A DNA stretch of 64,000 nucleotides from Elusimicrobiota bacterium (GCA_022709755.1 JAKLIF010000008.1:1-64000); one strand, 5' to 3'. Counted from the stretch's first letter, positions 44,865 to 54,128 are shown. The notes: a model not told the origin generated them from the sequence alone. A program made the numbers and translations.

Positions 44865-45476
44865 ATGTCTGAAAAAAAGCTGGGATTGTTGTTCGTCGTT
44901 TCGGCGCCGTCCGGCACCGGGAAATCGACTTTGTGCCAGGCCCTCCTGAAGGAACGGGCCGATTTGGTCTATTCCGTCTCGGCCACCACCCGCCCGGCGC
45001 GCGTCTCCGAAGTGAACGGCAAGGACTATTTCTTCGTCACGGTGGACCAGTTCAAGAAGAAGATCGACGAAGGCGAATTCCTGGAATGGGCCCTGGTGCA
45101 CGACCACTATTACGGCACGCCCCGTTCGTTCATCGACGATCAGCTGGCCCGGGGGGCCGACATCCTCCTCGACGTGGACCCGCAGGGCGCCCTGGCCATC
45201 CAGGATAAATATCCCCAGTGCGTCAGCATCTTCGTCTATCCGCCCAACTGGGAGTCGCTCGAACGCCGATTGCGCACGCGCGGCCAGGACGACGAGGAGA
45301 CCATCCATAAACGTCTTTCCAACGCGCGGCACGAACTGACCTACCTTCAGCATTACAATTACCTGGTGGTCAACAACGACATCCGCGAGGCCATGAACGA
45401 TTTCCTCGCCATCATCCGGGCCGAACATCACCGGGTGTGCCGCTACTCCGAAAAATTTCTTTGTCTGACAAAATAG
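44865..45476 (+). CDS. gmk: Guanylate kinase
   Basis: The protein has 203 residues from ATG 44865. The P-loop is SAPSGTGKSTL. SATTRPAR, NGKDYFFVT and the GMP-binding stretch EFLEWALVHDHYYGTPR follow, then DILLDVDPQGALAI and RLRTRGQDDEETI. It phosphorylates GMP to GDP in the cytoplasm. Gmk directly before rpoZ, coaBC and priA is a classic bacterial gene order. A near-consensus promoter lies just upstream. Confidence 0.96.
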   Translation: MSEKKLGLLFVVSAPSGTGKSTLCQALLKERADLVYSVSATTRPARVSEVNGKDYFFVTVDQFKKKIDEGEFLEWALVHDHYYGTPRSFIDDQLARGADILLDVDPQGALAIQDKYPQCVSIFVYPPNWESLERRLRTRGQDDEETIHKRLSNARHELTYLQHYNYLVVNNDIREAMNDFLAIIRAEHHRVCRYSEKFLCLTK

Positions 45477-45487
45477 GAGGATTCCTC

Positions 45488-45895
45488 GTGAGCGAACAGA
45501 AAAAGAAGGAAGAAAAGGTGTCGAAGGAGAACTGGAGCTTGACGCAATTGATGCTGGATGTCGGACAGGATAAATATCGGTTGATCAAGACGGCGCTGCG
45601 TTGGGCTCAGGAGATCAAGAAACGCGATCAGAGCACGGAACCGGTCCCGGTGCTGATCAATATGGCTCTCAAGGAGATCTTGGCGGGAGGCGTCTCCCTG
45701 GAGGAGATCGAAAAACTGCCGCCGGTCCCGAAATCCGACGGAAAACCGCTCGAATTGAACCTGAAGGCCCTGGAAGTCGAAGACGAGAAGGAAAAAGAAA
45801 AAGGGAAAGAAAAGGCGAAAGCGAAGGACGACGACGAGGAAGACGAAGACACCGAGAAAAAGAAGAAGAGCAAGAAGAAGGATAAGGAAGACTGA
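45488..45895 (+). CDS. rpoZ: RNA polymerase omega subunit with charged tail
   Basis: The protein has 135 residues from GTG 45488. AGGAGG (45475-45480) is 7 bases upstream and excludes the longer in-frame start. Residues 15-80 resemble omega: a DKYRLIKTALRWAQEIKK helix, PVPVLINMALKEILAG, then EEIEKLP. From about residue 90 the protein is a run of Lys/Glu/Asp (DDDEEDEDTEKKKKSKKKDK), much longer than in typical omega. The core is divergent, and the gmk-rpoZ-coaBC position is the main support. Omega helps assemble and stabilise RNA polymerase. Confidence 0.8.
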   Translation: MSEQKKKEEKVSKENWSLTQLMLDVGQDKYRLIKTALRWAQEIKKRDQSTEPVPVLINMALKEILAGGVSLEEIEKLPPVPKSDGKPLELNLKALEVEDEKEKEKGKEKAKAKDDDEEDEDTEKKKKSKKKDKED

Positions 45896-45926
45896 GCCCG
45901 CCCTCCGGGGTCGTTCCCTGAACAAG

Positions 45927-46472
45927 ATGGAAATCGTCCTCTGCATCTCCGGCAGCATCGCGGCCTACAAGTCCGCGGAGATCGTCCGGTGTTTCCGCCG
46001 GAAAAAGGCGGACGTCACCTGCGTCCTCACGCCGGCCGCCCGTCATTTCGTCACGCCCTTGACCCTCTCGACGCTCACCGGCCGCCCCGTCCCGCAGGAC
46101 ATGTTCGCCGAACCTCTTTGGAACATGGCCCATCTCTCTCTGACCGAGAAGGCGGACGCCATCCTGATGGCGCCGGCGTCGGCGGACCTCCTGGCCAAAT
46201 TGGCCCACGGCCTGGCGGACGATCTGCCGAGCACCCTGGCGTTGGCGGCTTCCCAGCCGGTCTTCATCGCGCCGGCCATGCACGAAGGCATGTGGCTCCA
46301 CCCGGCGACCCAGGCCAACGTCGGCCTCTGCAAGGGGTATGGATACCGTTTCATCGGCCCCGCCCGGGGCGAGATGGCTTCCGGTGTCGTGGGGATGGGA
46401 CGACTGGAAGAACCGGCCCTCATCGTGGACGCTGTCCTGTCGGCTTTGAAAACATCCCGCAAAAAACGCTGA
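45927..46472 (+). CDS. coaC: Phosphopantothenoylcysteine decarboxylase-like flavoprotein (CoaC half)
   Basis: The protein has 181 residues. It is the flavoprotein half only: CISGSIAAYKSAEIVR, the active-site His in MAHLSLT, APASADLLAKLAHGLADDLP (usual PASANT), PAMHEGMWLHPATQ (usual PAMN..MW) and GEMASGVVGMGRL (usual ACG). The enzyme makes 4'-phosphopantetheine from phosphopantothenoylcysteine using FMN. The substitutions at the Asn and Cys positions are seen directly; whether they change activity is unknown. CoaB is a separate gene 7 bases downstream, where most bacteria have one fused CoaBC protein. Confidence 0.85.
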   Translation: MEIVLCISGSIAAYKSAEIVRCFRRKKADVTCVLTPAARHFVTPLTLSTLTGRPVPQDMFAEPLWNMAHLSLTEKADAILMAPASADLLAKLAHGLADDLPSTLALAASQPVFIAPAMHEGMWLHPATQANVGLCKGYGYRFIGPARGEMASGVVGMGRLEEPALIVDAVLSALKTSRKKR

Positions 46473-46479
46473 GTCCGGC

Positions 46480-47151
46480 GTGAAGAAAAACGTCCGTCCG
46501 AAGTCCCCGTTCCACCGAAAGACAATCCTCATCACGTCGGGTCCCACGCGCGAATATCTCGACCCGGTCCGTTTCATCTCCAACGACTCCTCCGGCCGCA
46601 TGGGCCGCGCCCTGGCCGACGAAGCCGTCCGGCGGGGCGCCTCCGTGGTCTGGGTGACGGGGTCGCCGGACAGCGGTCCCCGGCCCGGGATCAAGACGGT
46701 CCCGGTCGTCACGACCGAGGAGATGTCGCGGGAGTGCCGCCGCCATCTCCGTCGGGCCGATGTCGTCATCGGGGCGGCCGCGGTGTGCGATTGGACGCCG
46801 GTCCGGAAGAGCCGTCACAAGATCAAGAAAGGCCCGCGGACGCGGCTGACGGTGCGGCTCCGTCCGACGGAGGACATCCTCCGGCGGCTGTCCTCCTTGA
46901 AGAGGCCGGGGACCGTGGTCGGAGGGTTCGCCCTCGAGACGCAAAACCTTTTGAAGAACGCCCGCCGGAAGATGGCGGACAAACGGCTCGATTTCATCGT
47001 GGCCAACGACGCCTCGGCCATCGGCGCCTCCGAATCCAGCGCCTGTTTTCTGGACCGCCGGGGCGCGACCGTCTTCTTCCCGCGCTCCACCAAGACACGG
47101 TTGGCCCGGCGCATCCTCGGTGAGATCGCGTCGCGCTGGGGGAACGGATGA
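46480..47151 (+). CDS. coaB: Phosphopantothenate-cysteine ligase (CoaB half)
   Basis: The protein has 223 residues from GTG 46480. Motifs match the ligase half of CoaBC: LITSGPTREYLDPVRFISND with SSGRMG, AAAVCDWTP, the active-site basic motif HKIKKG, LRPTEDIL and FIVANDASAIGA. The N-terminus is basic (KKNVRPKSPFHRK). It joins 4'-phosphopantothenate to cysteine with CTP or ATP, the step before CoaC. Separate coaC and coaB genes next to each other suggest a split of an ancestral fusion or a lineage that never fused them. The stop overlaps the next start (ATGA). Confidence 0.9.
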   Translation: MKKNVRPKSPFHRKTILITSGPTREYLDPVRFISNDSSGRMGRALADEAVRRGASVVWVTGSPDSGPRPGIKTVPVVTTEEMSRECRRHLRRADVVIGAAAVCDWTPVRKSRHKIKKGPRTRLTVRLRPTEDILRRLSSLKRPGTVVGGFALETQNLLKNARRKMADKRLDFIVANDASAIGASESSACFLDRRGATVFFPRSTKTRLARRILGEIASRWGNG

Positions 47152-47954
47152 CCACTCGGAAAGAATTCAACGACATCGTCCATGGACTCAGGGATTACCT
47201 CGAACTCCATCGGACGGGAACGGCGGGACATTGGATGAAACATGAACGCAGGAAGAAAGAGCAGAAGGTCGTCCCTTCGGGGTCGCCGGAGAGGTCCGTC
47301 CCGGTCCGGAAGGCGGAGAAAACGCCCATGACATTGGAGGCCATCCGCGAGGAGTTGGGGGAATGCCGCCGGTGTGCCCTCGGGAAATCCCGCATCAAGC
47401 TCGTCTACGGCGTGGGAAATCCGAAGGCGTGTGTGATGTTGATCGGCGAGGGGCCTGGATATCAGGAAGACCGGCAGGGGGAACCCTTCGTGGGTCCGGC
47501 GGGAAAACTGTTGGACAAAATTTTGGAATCCATCGGGCTCAGCCGTCAGAAGGTCGATCCGGATTGGAAATGGGTCTACATCACCAACATCGTGAAATGC
47601 CATCCGATGACCGATCCGACCAATCCCGACGCGCGCGGGAACGACCGTCCGCCTCTTCCCGAGGAGTCCGACACGTGTCTCCCCTTCCTGCTCCGGCAGA
47701 TCAAGGCCATCGGTCCGACGTTCATCGTCACCTTGGGTGCCAGCGCCGCCAAGACGCTCTTGCCCACCACCCAGGGGATCATGGGGATCCGCGGAAAATG
47801 GGTGGATTGGACGCGCGAGGACGTGGGGCCCATCCGTCTCATCCCGACCTATCACCCGGCCGCCCTCTTGCGGAACCCCAATTGGAAGAAGGACGTCTGG
47901 GAAGACATGAAGAAACTCCGCGACGAACTCCACAAGCTCCATCCGTCCTCCTGA
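47148..47954 (+). CDS. Family 4 uracil-DNA glycosylase
   Basis: The protein has 268 residues from ATG 47148 (ATGA overlap with coaB). An N-terminal basic extension of about 65 residues precedes the conserved core: the first two Fe-S cysteines in CRRCALGK, the uracil-site motif GEGPGYQEDRQGEPFVGPAG, KLLDKILESIGL, YITNIVKCHP (third cysteine), CLPFLLRQI (fourth cysteine), TLGASAAKTLL and the catalytic-region PTYHPAALLRNP. It removes uracil from DNA using a protein with a structural 4Fe-4S cluster. The longer N-terminus is typical for several anaerobic lineages. Confidence 0.93.
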   Translation: MTTRKEFNDIVHGLRDYLELHRTGTAGHWMKHERRKKEQKVVPSGSPERSVPVRKAEKTPMTLEAIREELGECRRCALGKSRIKLVYGVGNPKACVMLIGEGPGYQEDRQGEPFVGPAGKLLDKILESIGLSRQKVDPDWKWVYITNIVKCHPMTDPTNPDARGNDRPPLPEESDTCLPFLLRQIKAIGPTFIVTLGASAAKTLLPTTQGIMGIRGKWVDWTREDVGPIRLIPTYHPAALLRNPNWKKDVWEDMKKLRDELHKLHPSS

Positions 47955-47979
47955 CCCCGCCTTCAAGAAGGAACCGTTC

Positions 47980-50007
47980 ATGACAGAGTCTCCTCCGCCG
48001 GTCCTCATCGCTGAAGTGGCTCTCCCGTTGCCGATCGACCGGCTGTTCGATTACCGCGTGCCGGAACCGTTGGCCGGGGTGGTCCGTCCGGGACATCGGG
48101 TGAGGGTCCCCTTCGGATTCCGGGGAGGCATGGTGGGCGCCGTCATCCGTCTGAAGAGCGAGGTCCCCGCCGTGGCGTTGAAGGCGGTGGAGGGGGTGCT
48201 GGATCCGGATCCGGTGTTGGAGGAGAAAGACCTGGCGTTGGCCCGTTGGATCTCCGAAAAATATTTCTGCAGTCTGGGGGAGGCGGTCTTCTGCGTCCTT
48301 CCAGTCGGGAAAAACCCCGCTCCGAAACGGGCCGTCGCGCCGGCCGTCGAAACACCGCCCCCGTCGACGGAACGCCCGGAGTTCGTGTTGACCGAGTCGC
48401 AGCGGGCGGCCTGTGACGTGATCCTCCCGGCGGTCGAGAAAGGGGGGCACGACACGTTCCTCATCTACGGCGTGGCCGCCGCCGGAAAGACCGAAGTCTA
48501 TATCACGGCCATCGAGCGCGCTCTGGAAAAGGGGAAGTCCAGCATCTATCTCGTGCCGGAGATCGGGCTGACGCCCCAGGTGGAGACTTGGCTCCGTGAA
48601 CGGTTCGGTTCGACGGTGGAGTTGTGGCACAGCCGGCTCGCCTTCGGCGAGAAATGGCGCATCTGGGAGAAAGTCCGCCGGGGTGACTGCCGCGTGCTGA
48701 TGGGCGCCCGGTCGGCCCTGTTCGCGCCGATGAAGGATCTGGGCCTGATCGTGGTGGACGAAGAGCACGACCCGTCGTATAAATGTGATTCGCGGCCCCG
48801 CTACCACGCGCGGGACGCGGCCGTGGAAAAGGCCCGCTTGCACGACGTCCCGGTCGTCATGGGGAGCGCCACCCCGTCCCTGGATAGCTTTTACAGGGCC
48901 CAACAGGGCCGCATCCGCCTGGTCGAGATGGCCCAGCGGGTGGACAACCGGCCTTTCCCGACCGTCCATGTCGTCGATGTGCGCCGCGGGGGCAAGGGGG
49001 TCCTGTCCGAACCGTTGCGATTGGCTTTGAACGAATGTCTCGTCCATCAGGAACAGGCGATCCTGCTCATGAACCGGCGGGGGTTCGCCACCTGGCTGAT
49101 CTGCCGCGACTGCGGATGGGAGGCCCGTTGCCCGTCCTGCGGCGTGGCGTTGGTCGGCCATCAGAGCGGCGCCGCCGAGACGGAGGGGCCCTCGACCCTC
49201 GTGATGAAATGCCACTATTGTTCCCATAAAATGCCGATGACGGACCGGTGTCCCAAATGCAAGAGTCCCACCTTGAAACTGTTGGGGAAGGGGACGCAAC
49301 GCATCGATGCGGAGATCCGTTCCCTGTTGCCGACGGCGCGCATCCTGCGCTGGGATCTGGACTCGATGAGCCGGAAAGGATCCCATGAACGGGCGTTCTC
49401 CTCCGTCAAAGACGGGGCGGTGGACGTGATCGTGGGGACCCAGATGGCCGCGCAGGGACTCGATTTCCCGAACGTGACGGTGGTGGGCGTCATCGACGCG
49501 GACCAGGCGTTGCGGTTCCCGGACTTCCGGTCCGGTGAACGGGCTTTCCAATCGTTGGCTCAGGCCGCCGGCCGGTCCGGCCGGGCGGAAAACCCGGGTT
49601 CCGTCTTCATCCAGACGCGTCATCCGGACCACTACGCCATTCAGGCCGTCAAGAACATGGATTACCGTCTCTTCGCGGAGACCGAGATGAAATACCGGGA
49701 GGAGATGAGATATCCTCCCTTCGTCCAGCTGGTGCAGATCGTCGTCCGCGGGAAACGGGCGGACCTGGCGGAAGAAGCCGCCACCGCGTTGGTGGAATGG
49801 TTCGAGGCGCTCCCGTTGCCCGACGACGTCGCCTGTCTCGGCCCCGCCCCCGCTTACCACAGCCGCCGGGGGGGACTGTCCCAATGGCAGGTGCTTCTGA
49901 AAGGCCGCCCGGAAGAGATGACGGACGTGCTGAAGAAATTTCGTGAACGAAAGGCGACCAAAGGCGTGACGCTGATGATCGACGTCGATCCGGAGGAGAT
50001 GCATTGA
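47980..50007 (+). CDS. priA: Primosomal replication restart helicase PriA
   Basis: The protein has 675 residues. The N-terminal DNA-binding domain includes DRLFDYRVPE and GHRVRVPFG. Walker A is GVAAAGKTEVY (near 163; usual GVTGSGKTEVY), Walker B is VVDEEHDPSYK (near 257), and GSATPSLDSF is motif III. The zinc-binding cysteine pairs are CRDCGWEARCPSC and CHYCSH...CPKC. Helicase C-terminal motifs GTQMAAQGLDFPNV and QAAGRSGRAE complete it. It reloads the replisome at stalled forks. The Walker A region has Ala-Ala where most have Thr-Gly-Ser; the catalytic Lys is kept. Confidence 0.95.
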   Translation: MTESPPPVLIAEVALPLPIDRLFDYRVPEPLAGVVRPGHRVRVPFGFRGGMVGAVIRLKSEVPAVALKAVEGVLDPDPVLEEKDLALARWISEKYFCSLGEAVFCVLPVGKNPAPKRAVAPAVETPPPSTERPEFVLTESQRAACDVILPAVEKGGHDTFLIYGVAAAGKTEVYITAIERALEKGKSSIYLVPEIGLTPQVETWLRERFGSTVELWHSRLAFGEKWRIWEKVRRGDCRVLMGARSALFAPMKDLGLIVVDEEHDPSYKCDSRPRYHARDAAVEKARLHDVPVVMGSATPSLDSFYRAQQGRIRLVEMAQRVDNRPFPTVHVVDVRRGGKGVLSEPLRLALNECLVHQEQAILLMNRRGFATWLICRDCGWEARCPSCGVALVGHQSGAAETEGPSTLVMKCHYCSHKMPMTDRCPKCKSPTLKLLGKGTQRIDAEIRSLLPTARILRWDLDSMSRKGSHERAFSSVKDGAVDVIVGTQMAAQGLDFPNVTVVGVIDADQALRFPDFRSGERAFQSLAQAAGRSGRAENPGSVFIQTRHPDHYAIQAVKNMDYRLFAETEMKYREEMRYPPFVQLVQIVVRGKRADLAEEAATALVEWFEALPLPDDVACLGPAPAYHSRRGGLSQWQVLLKGRPEEMTDVLKKFRERKATKGVTLMIDVDPEEMH

Positions 50008-52328
50008 TCGTCTCCCTGCTCGTCTTCCTGTCCGTCTTCGGGGTCTATCTCTCGACGCTCTATCCGTGCATCGCCCCGGAAGATTCCGGCGAGTTCATCA
50101 CGGCGGCCTGGTCGCTGGGGATCCCCCATTCCTCCGGCTATTCGGTCTACGTCCTCCTCGGAAAAGCGGTTTCGGTGATGGTCCCGTTCGGTAACCCCGC
50201 CTTCCGCGTGAACGTGTTGTCGGCTCTGGCCGGCGCCGGCTCCGTGCTCCTGATGGCGGGCATCCTGATGCGCCTGCTGTCGCCGAAGATCCTCATGAGG
50301 ACCGTCTCCATCGAGCTCGAGACGGACCGTTGGCGCAAGACGAGTTTCTGGATCGCCGCCCTCCTCTGGGCGCTGGTCCCCATGGTCTGGTATCTTTCCC
50401 TTCTGGCCGAGATCTATATGTTGGAGATCTTCCTCGGTCTTTTGGCGGTGTGGGGTCTGGTGCGGTGGATGGAGACGGATTCCTACATTGACCGCCGTCG
50501 TTTTTTCTCGGGCTGGAGCCTGAGCGCGTTCCTGATGGGGCTGGCCTTGAGCGTGCACCACACGCTCGTCCTCTGGATGCCGGGGCTGGCGGGACTGGTG
50601 GCCGCGCGGCAGAATCCCGACGGGTTCGTCCGTTCCTCCTATTTCCAGCAGAAGGCTTCGGGACACGGCGGATTCCGCCTGAAGACGCTCTTGCCGTTGA
50701 GCGGGGCGACGTTCTTCTGGCTGGCCGTCGGATTCTCGGTTCAACTGTTCCTGTTCTTCCGGTCTTCCGCCCAACCGCTCCTGGACACGGGCGACCCGGA
50801 GACCTGGCGCCGGTTCCTGCGCGTGTTGTTGAGGTCCGATTACGGCACGTTCTCACTGGCGCGCGGCAGCGACGGTCATTGGGGAAGCGGTCTGGTTCCC
50901 TATCTGTTCTCCCTCGGAGGGACGTTCACTCCGGTCGGTCTGGTGTTCGTCGGTTGGGGACTGTGGTCTCTCTGGAAAAAAGCCCGGCTCCTGGCTGTCT
51001 CCCTGTTCCTGATGTGGTTCATCCCGGGCCCGTTCTTCATGACTTTCGCTCACCCGCCGTCGACCGAACACTATCGCGGCATCATGGAGCGTTTCTATCC
51101 CCTGTCCCTCGTCTCCCTCGCGGTCTTTTTGGCGGTCGGCTTGTTCGAGGGAGGTCGCCGGTTCCGCGCGCTGAAATGGGTGGGGGCCCTTCTCATCCCG
51201 GCCAGCCTGTTCGGGCACCTGTGGGTGTCGGGTCGAGCCAACCTGCACGCCCGTGATTTCGGCGTCAACCTCCTGAAGTCCATGCCCGCGGGGTCCGTCC
51301 TGCTGGACCCGGGCGATTCCGCCGCCTACGCCGTGCTCTATCAACAATATGTCCTCCGGAACAGGCCCGACATCGTCTCCGTGACGTATCATAAGACCCT
51401 GTGGGGACAGGACCAACTTCGACGGCGCGCCCCCTCCGTTTTCCCCGGCGACGTCTCCGGCATCGATCCGTTTTTCCTGGAAAAACTGGTCTCCCGTCCG
51501 ATCCAACAGCCGGTCTTCGTTGAAGTCCCGAAGAGCCTTCCGGGGATGAACCCCGACGACCGGCTCCCGTTCCGGACCTTCTATCCGGAGGATTCCCTCC
51601 CGTCGGGCATCGCGTATCAGTTCTTTCCGTCGAAGATGTGCCAGTTGGCCGACCCCGCCTCCCAGTTGAGCATGACCCAGGCCGTCTTCTGGTGGTACCG
51701 GCAAAGCCGGCCCTGGCGGGTCTGGGAGGACGAGCGCGATCCGTTCACCAAGGAGATCGTGCTCCGTTACGCCGAAGCGCACACGAATTTCGGACAGAAG
51801 CTGGAACAATACCGCCTGAGGGAATTGTCCCGCCGCGAATATTACCTGGCCCTGACCGTCAATCCCCGTCAGATGGAAGCCTTGAACAACCTGGGCGTCT
51901 GGTATTACAACGAGAAGGACGGTCCTCGGGCGCGCCACTATTTCGAGAAGGCGATCCGGCTGAACCGGACGGATTCGTCGTTGAGGAACAACTTGGGCCT
52001 CGCCTGCCGTCTCTCCGGCGACATCGATTCCGCCCGCCGGGCTTACGACGAGGCGATCCGGCTCGATCCACACGCGTATCACCCGCGTCTCAACCTCGCC
52101 CGCATCTGCGCCGAGGAGAAGAAGGACGAGGAAAACGTCGCCCACCTCGAACAGTTGCGCGGATGGTATCCCTCCAGCCGGGAAGTCCATTGGGACCTGG
52201 TCCAAGGATACCTGCGCCTCAAAGACCTGAAGAAGGTGAAGGAGATCCTCCGGATTTACGAGACCCTCCCGCTGGACCCCTGGGAACAGGAGCGTCTCGA
52301 CTCTTTCCGACGGCAGTTCCTTTTTTAG
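50004..52328 (+). CDS. DUF2723 membrane glycosyltransferase-like protein with TPR tail
   Basis: The protein has 774 residues from a TTG that overlaps the priA stop (TTGA). The DUF2723 start is clear (LYPCIAPEDSGEFITAAWSL, GIPHSSGYSVYVLLGKA) with the acidic Asp/Glu of the first loop, then about ten membrane helices to residue 410. A soluble part follows, ending in TPR repeats (about 620-760: NPRQMEALNNLGVWYYNEKD, RNNLGLACRLSGDIDSARRA). DUF2723 proteins are GT-C-type enzymes related to protein O-mannosyltransferases (TMEM260 in animals). The TPR tail may bind a protein substrate in the periplasm. Coupling to priA is probably incidental. Confidence 0.8.
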   Translation: MIVSLLVFLSVFGVYLSTLYPCIAPEDSGEFITAAWSLGIPHSSGYSVYVLLGKAVSVMVPFGNPAFRVNVLSALAGAGSVLLMAGILMRLLSPKILMRTVSIELETDRWRKTSFWIAALLWALVPMVWYLSLLAEIYMLEIFLGLLAVWGLVRWMETDSYIDRRRFFSGWSLSAFLMGLALSVHHTLVLWMPGLAGLVAARQNPDGFVRSSYFQQKASGHGGFRLKTLLPLSGATFFWLAVGFSVQLFLFFRSSAQPLLDTGDPETWRRFLRVLLRSDYGTFSLARGSDGHWGSGLVPYLFSLGGTFTPVGLVFVGWGLWSLWKKARLLAVSLFLMWFIPGPFFMTFAHPPSTEHYRGIMERFYPLSLVSLAVFLAVGLFEGGRRFRALKWVGALLIPASLFGHLWVSGRANLHARDFGVNLLKSMPAGSVLLDPGDSAAYAVLYQQYVLRNRPDIVSVTYHKTLWGQDQLRRRAPSVFPGDVSGIDPFFLEKLVSRPIQQPVFVEVPKSLPGMNPDDRLPFRTFYPEDSLPSGIAYQFFPSKMCQLADPASQLSMTQAVFWWYRQSRPWRVWEDERDPFTKEIVLRYAEAHTNFGQKLEQYRLRELSRREYYLALTVNPRQMEALNNLGVWYYNEKDGPRARHYFEKAIRLNRTDSSLRNNLGLACRLSGDIDSARRAYDEAIRLDPHAYHPRLNLARICAEEKKDEENVAHLEQLRGWYPSSREVHWDLVQGYLRLKDLKKVKEILRIYETLPLDPWEQERLDSFRRQFLF

Positions 52329-52350
52329 CCCCGCGGTTATTTGGTAGAAT
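52322..52350 (+). promoter_or_regulatory. Promoter of def, very close to the start codon
   Basis: An extended -10, TTTGG-TAGAAT (hexamer 52345-52350), ends 6 bases before ATG 52357, so the message would have almost no leader. The matching -35 position (52322-52327) reads only TTTTTA. Confidence 0.45.
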
Positions 52351-52356
52351 ATCCTC

Positions 52357-52875
52357 ATGGCCCTCTTACCGATACGCAGATATGGCGATCCGGTCCTCCG
52401 ACGGAAAGCGCGTCCCGTCGAGCAGTTCGACGCCGACCTCCAGCGGTTGATCCAAGACATGTTCCAGACCATGTATGCCGAACCCGGTGTCGGGTTGGCG
52501 GCGCCGCAGGTGGGCGTCTCCTCGCGCGTGGTGGTCATCGACGTGTCGCCGGCCGGCAAGAAGAAGGAACCCATGGCCCTCATCAACCCGCGCATCGTCC
52601 GGACCCGCGGCCGCCTCTCCGGCGAGGAGGGATGTCTCTCGTTCCCGGGGATCTCGGTGAAGATCGTCCGGCCGGAATGGGTCTCCGTGACGGCCGTCAA
52701 CGAGAAGGGCCTGCCGGTCACCGTCGAAGGGGACGGGCTCCTCGGCCGCTGTCTCCAGCACGAGTTGGACCACCTCGACGGAAAGATGATGATCGACCGC
52801 ATCACCCTCAACCAGAAGGTCCGCGTGTGGTGGGAGATCCGCCAACTGAAGAAAAGGGGCCTCTGGGGTTCCTGA
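52357..52875 (+). CDS. def: Peptide deformylase
   Basis: The protein has 172 residues with all three motifs: PGVGLAAPQVG, EEGCLSFPG (metal-binding Cys) and QHELDHLDG (HExxH with the catalytic Glu). It removes the formyl group from new proteins. Fmt, which adds it to the initiator tRNA, is encoded next, the usual pairing. No ribosome site precedes the ATG, in keeping with the promoter ending 6 bases upstream. Confidence 0.96.
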   Translation: MALLPIRRYGDPVLRRKARPVEQFDADLQRLIQDMFQTMYAEPGVGLAAPQVGVSSRVVVIDVSPAGKKKEPMALINPRIVRTRGRLSGEEGCLSFPGISVKIVRPEWVSVTAVNEKGLPVTVEGDGLLGRCLQHELDHLDGKMMIDRITLNQKVRVWWEIRQLKKRGLWGS

Positions 52876-52894
52876 CTCCCCGAGGACGACGATC

Positions 52895-53830
52895 GTGAAG
52901 ACGATCTTCTGGGGCACCCCCGCCGTGGCCGTTCCCTTCCTGGAACTCCTGGCTCAAAAGACGCAGGTCGTGGGCGTCTTCACCTCTCCCGACCGGCCCG
53001 CCGGACGCGGCTACGAGTTGGCCTCCTCCGCCGTCAAGAAGGCGGCTCTTCAGCGACACCTCCCTTTGTTCCAACCGGAAAACCTAAAGGACGAAAAATG
53101 CCGTTCCCTTTTGGAAGGCCTGGGTCCCGTGGACCTGGCAGTCGCTGTGGCGTATGGCCATATCCTTCCCCGCCCGTTGTTCGCCTATCCGACACACGGC
53201 ACGCTCAACGTTCATTTCTCCCTGTTGCCGAAATACCGCGGCGCCGCGCCGGTGCAATGGGCCCTGATCCGCGGTGACAAGGAAACGGGCGTCAGTCTTT
53301 TCTCCCTGGACGAGGGGATGGACACGGGCCCTCTCCTGCGACAGGCGGCCGAACCAGTCCGCCCGGACGATGATGTCCTCTCTCTTCGCACCCGACTGAT
53401 TGGGCGGGGAGTCTCCCTTTTGGACGAGGTCCTCGCGGAAGGGGAGAAGGCTTTTTCAGCGCTTCGTCCCCAATCGGGCCCGCCGACCTCGGCTCCCCAA
53501 CTGAAGAAGGAAGACGGCCTCATTGATTGGGACCGGCCCGCGACGGTGATCGCCGACCAGGTCCGCGGGATGGCCGAATGGCCCCACGCCTTCACTCGCT
53601 CCGGCGACCGCTCTCTGAAGGTTCTCCGGGCGGAGGTCTCTTCCGGTCCCGGCGATCCGTCATCGACGGCAGGGCAGGTGCTGGGACTGGCGGGGGAACT
53701 CGGCATTTTAGTACAATGTCGACAGAGCGTGCTTTCCGTCCTTTCGGTCCAACCGGAAGGACGCAAACCGATGGACGCCCGCAGTTTTTGGAACGGGGCG
53801 CGTCTGAAGAAGGGGGATCGGTTCCACTGA
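52895..53830 (+). CDS. fmt: Methionyl-tRNA formyltransferase
   Basis: The protein has 311 residues from GTG 52895 (MKTIFWGTPAVAVPF). The formyl-folate site is complete: LNVHFSLLPKYRGAAPVQWA with the catalytic Asn and His, then DEGMDTGPLL with the catalytic Asp. The C-terminal tRNA-binding domain is recognisable (WDRPATVIADQVRGMAEWPH). Phe replaces the usual Pro in the HPSLLP motif. It formylates Met-tRNA for initiation. It follows def by 19 bases and precedes a small membrane protein. Confidence 0.95.
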   Translation: MKTIFWGTPAVAVPFLELLAQKTQVVGVFTSPDRPAGRGYELASSAVKKAALQRHLPLFQPENLKDEKCRSLLEGLGPVDLAVAVAYGHILPRPLFAYPTHGTLNVHFSLLPKYRGAAPVQWALIRGDKETGVSLFSLDEGMDTGPLLRQAAEPVRPDDDVLSLRTRLIGRGVSLLDEVLAEGEKAFSALRPQSGPPTSAPQLKKEDGLIDWDRPATVIADQVRGMAEWPHAFTRSGDRSLKVLRAEVSSGPGDPSSTAGQVLGLAGELGILVQCRQSVLSVLSVQPEGRKPMDARSFWNGARLKKGDRFH

Positions 53831-53832
53831 CC

Positions 53833-54114
53833 ATGAGCGCAGACACACCGGACAGAAAAACTCACAAAGCGGCCGCGGTCACCGGGTCCATCCTCATCGG
53901 CGCCTGTTTCCTCCTGGTGGGTCTCTTCAATCTCCTGTGGCCGGACTACGGGAGCGAGTTCCTCAATACGTTCGGCACCCTGTATCCCGGTTACAACTCG
54001 ACGGACGGTCTGGCCAGCGTGGCGGTCGGCACGGTGTACGGCCTGGTCTCCGGGGCGGCGGTCGGTTTCGCGGTATCCTGGCTTCACGATTTTTTCAGTC
54101 ACTGGTTTAAATAA
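53833..54114 (+). CDS. Small two-helix membrane protein, unknown
   Basis: The protein has 93 residues from ATG 53833, two bases after the fmt stop. Two hydrophobic segments (about 15-38, [20 protein letters not shown], and about 62-85, [20 protein letters not shown]) flank a short loop with [11 protein letters not shown] Gly/Ala-rich second helix and a His/Trp end (HDFFSHWF) are seen. The LYPGY...G...G pattern resembles small bacterial membrane proteins with a glycine-zipper helix. No function can be assigned. It may share a message with def-fmt and with htpX, which follows after a perfect ribosome site. Confidence 0.7.
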   Translation: MSADTPDRKTHKAAAVTGSILIGACFLLVGLFNLLWPDYGSEFLNTFGTLYPGYNSTDGLASVAVGTVYGLVSGAAVGFAVSWLHDFFSHWFK

Positions 54115-54128
54115 GGAGGTCTCATTCG

